6,479 nucleotides of DNA, from assembly GCA_001771055.1 (NCBI GenBank), contig MESS01000032.1:19075-25553 (forward strand), in the 5' to 3' direction. Source of the DNA: Caldithrix sp. RBG_13_44_9. GTDB lineage: Bacteria; Calditrichota; Calditrichia; RBG-13-44-9. Below are positions 6,304 through 6,479 of the stretch, piece after piece. The position numbers and the translations under genes were made by a program. Position 1 is the stretch's first letter, and each line of letters opens with the position of its first letter. Below the pieces are notes generated by a model that was not told the origin of the DNA, made no database searches, and was given only the letters and a program-made list of their open reading frames with translations.

Positions 6304-6479
6304 CTACTTGACATCAGCTCCTCTTTGAATGAGAAGCTCTCTCAAAATTGATCGATGGCAACGGTTGTCATTTTCACAGTAGCAACCGATAGACAGATTG
6401 GTTTTATGGGAAAGGGCAGCCAACAGATCCAGATCTTTACTTGGCTGAGGCAATTTCAGCTCGGCCAGGAATTTTCGTT
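6304..6479 (-). CDS. DUF488 family protein, C-terminal part (cut by window edge)
   Basis: Only the last 57 codons and stop are inside the window; the frame is open to the right edge. The segment contains the family's signature, GCYCENDNRCHRSIL followed by R-E-L-L-I-Q-R-G-A near the C terminus. The Cys-x-Cys...Cys-His-Arg cluster is the conserved end of DUF488 proteins (Pfam PF04343), which are small, usually 120-180 residues, cytosolic and of unproven function. The preceding KFLAELKLPQPSKDLDLLAALS stretch (described as the helix before that motif) also fits. It runs in the same direction as the BKACE gene, with 166 bp between them, so co-transcription is uncertain. The family call rests on the C-terminal motif alone but that motif is distinctive. 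Confidence 0.85.
   Translation of the reverse strand, partial: RKFLAELKLPQPSKDLDLLAALSHKTNLSIGCYCENDNRCHRSILRELLIQRGADVK

Noticed and set aside
1..6479. CRISPR array, tRNA/rRNA genes, insertion sequences, attachment sites
   Set aside because: Reading both strands shows no regularly spaced repeats, no tRNA-like cloverleaf, no transposase fragments and no paired terminal repeats.

Overview
The window is about 6.5 kb of bacterial chromosome-like DNA in which every supportable gene lies on the minus strand, so the map reads right to left. I see eight genes: six intact, complete or cut by the window edge, and two that each carry one frameshift. Clear Shine-Dalgarno sequences (AGGAGG, GGAG, GAGG) before most starts, Sec signal peptides on two small proteins and the mix of families suggest an uncultured Gram-negative bacterium. 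A lineage such as Neomarinimicrobiota, Calditrichota or KSB1 would fit, but that placement is inference; strong SD use argues mildly against typical Bacteroidota. No rRNA, tRNA, CRISPR array, transposase or integrase is visible.

From the right edge: the 3' end of a DUF488 gene (6304-6479); a BKACE/DUF849 gene of the short (240 aa) class with its zinc-site residues intact (5415-6137); and a small exported protein that looks like a dimeric alpha/beta-barrel (4831-5316). Next is an AT-rich, largely gene-free stretch of about 460 bp (4371-4830) with a possible UUCG-capped terminator, and a doubtful 49-codon ORF (4221-4370) just ahead of the next gene.

The centre is a GC-richer pair, probably one transcription unit: a CPA1-type cation:proton antiporter (2967-4212) followed by a four-helix DUF4239 bestrophin-like membrane protein (2071-2861). 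Each is one base out of frame at a short G/C run (a +1 at 3750-3752, a -1 or equivalent at 2699-2703). Correcting one base in each restores full-length family members of 414 and 263 residues. Either the sequence has two base-call errors or both genes have recently been inactivated.

The left part holds an exported NTF2-like protein (1412-1894), a small three- to four-helix membrane protein with its own candidate promoter (869-1225), and a DUF72 (YecE-like) protein (88-831) just downstream of it.

I see no convincing new multi-gene defence, conjugation or biosynthetic system. The points most worth a second look are the paired frameshifts in a compositionally distinct two-gene block, the lone short-class BKACE next to a secreted small protein, and the perfect inverted repeat touching the DUF72 start codon.
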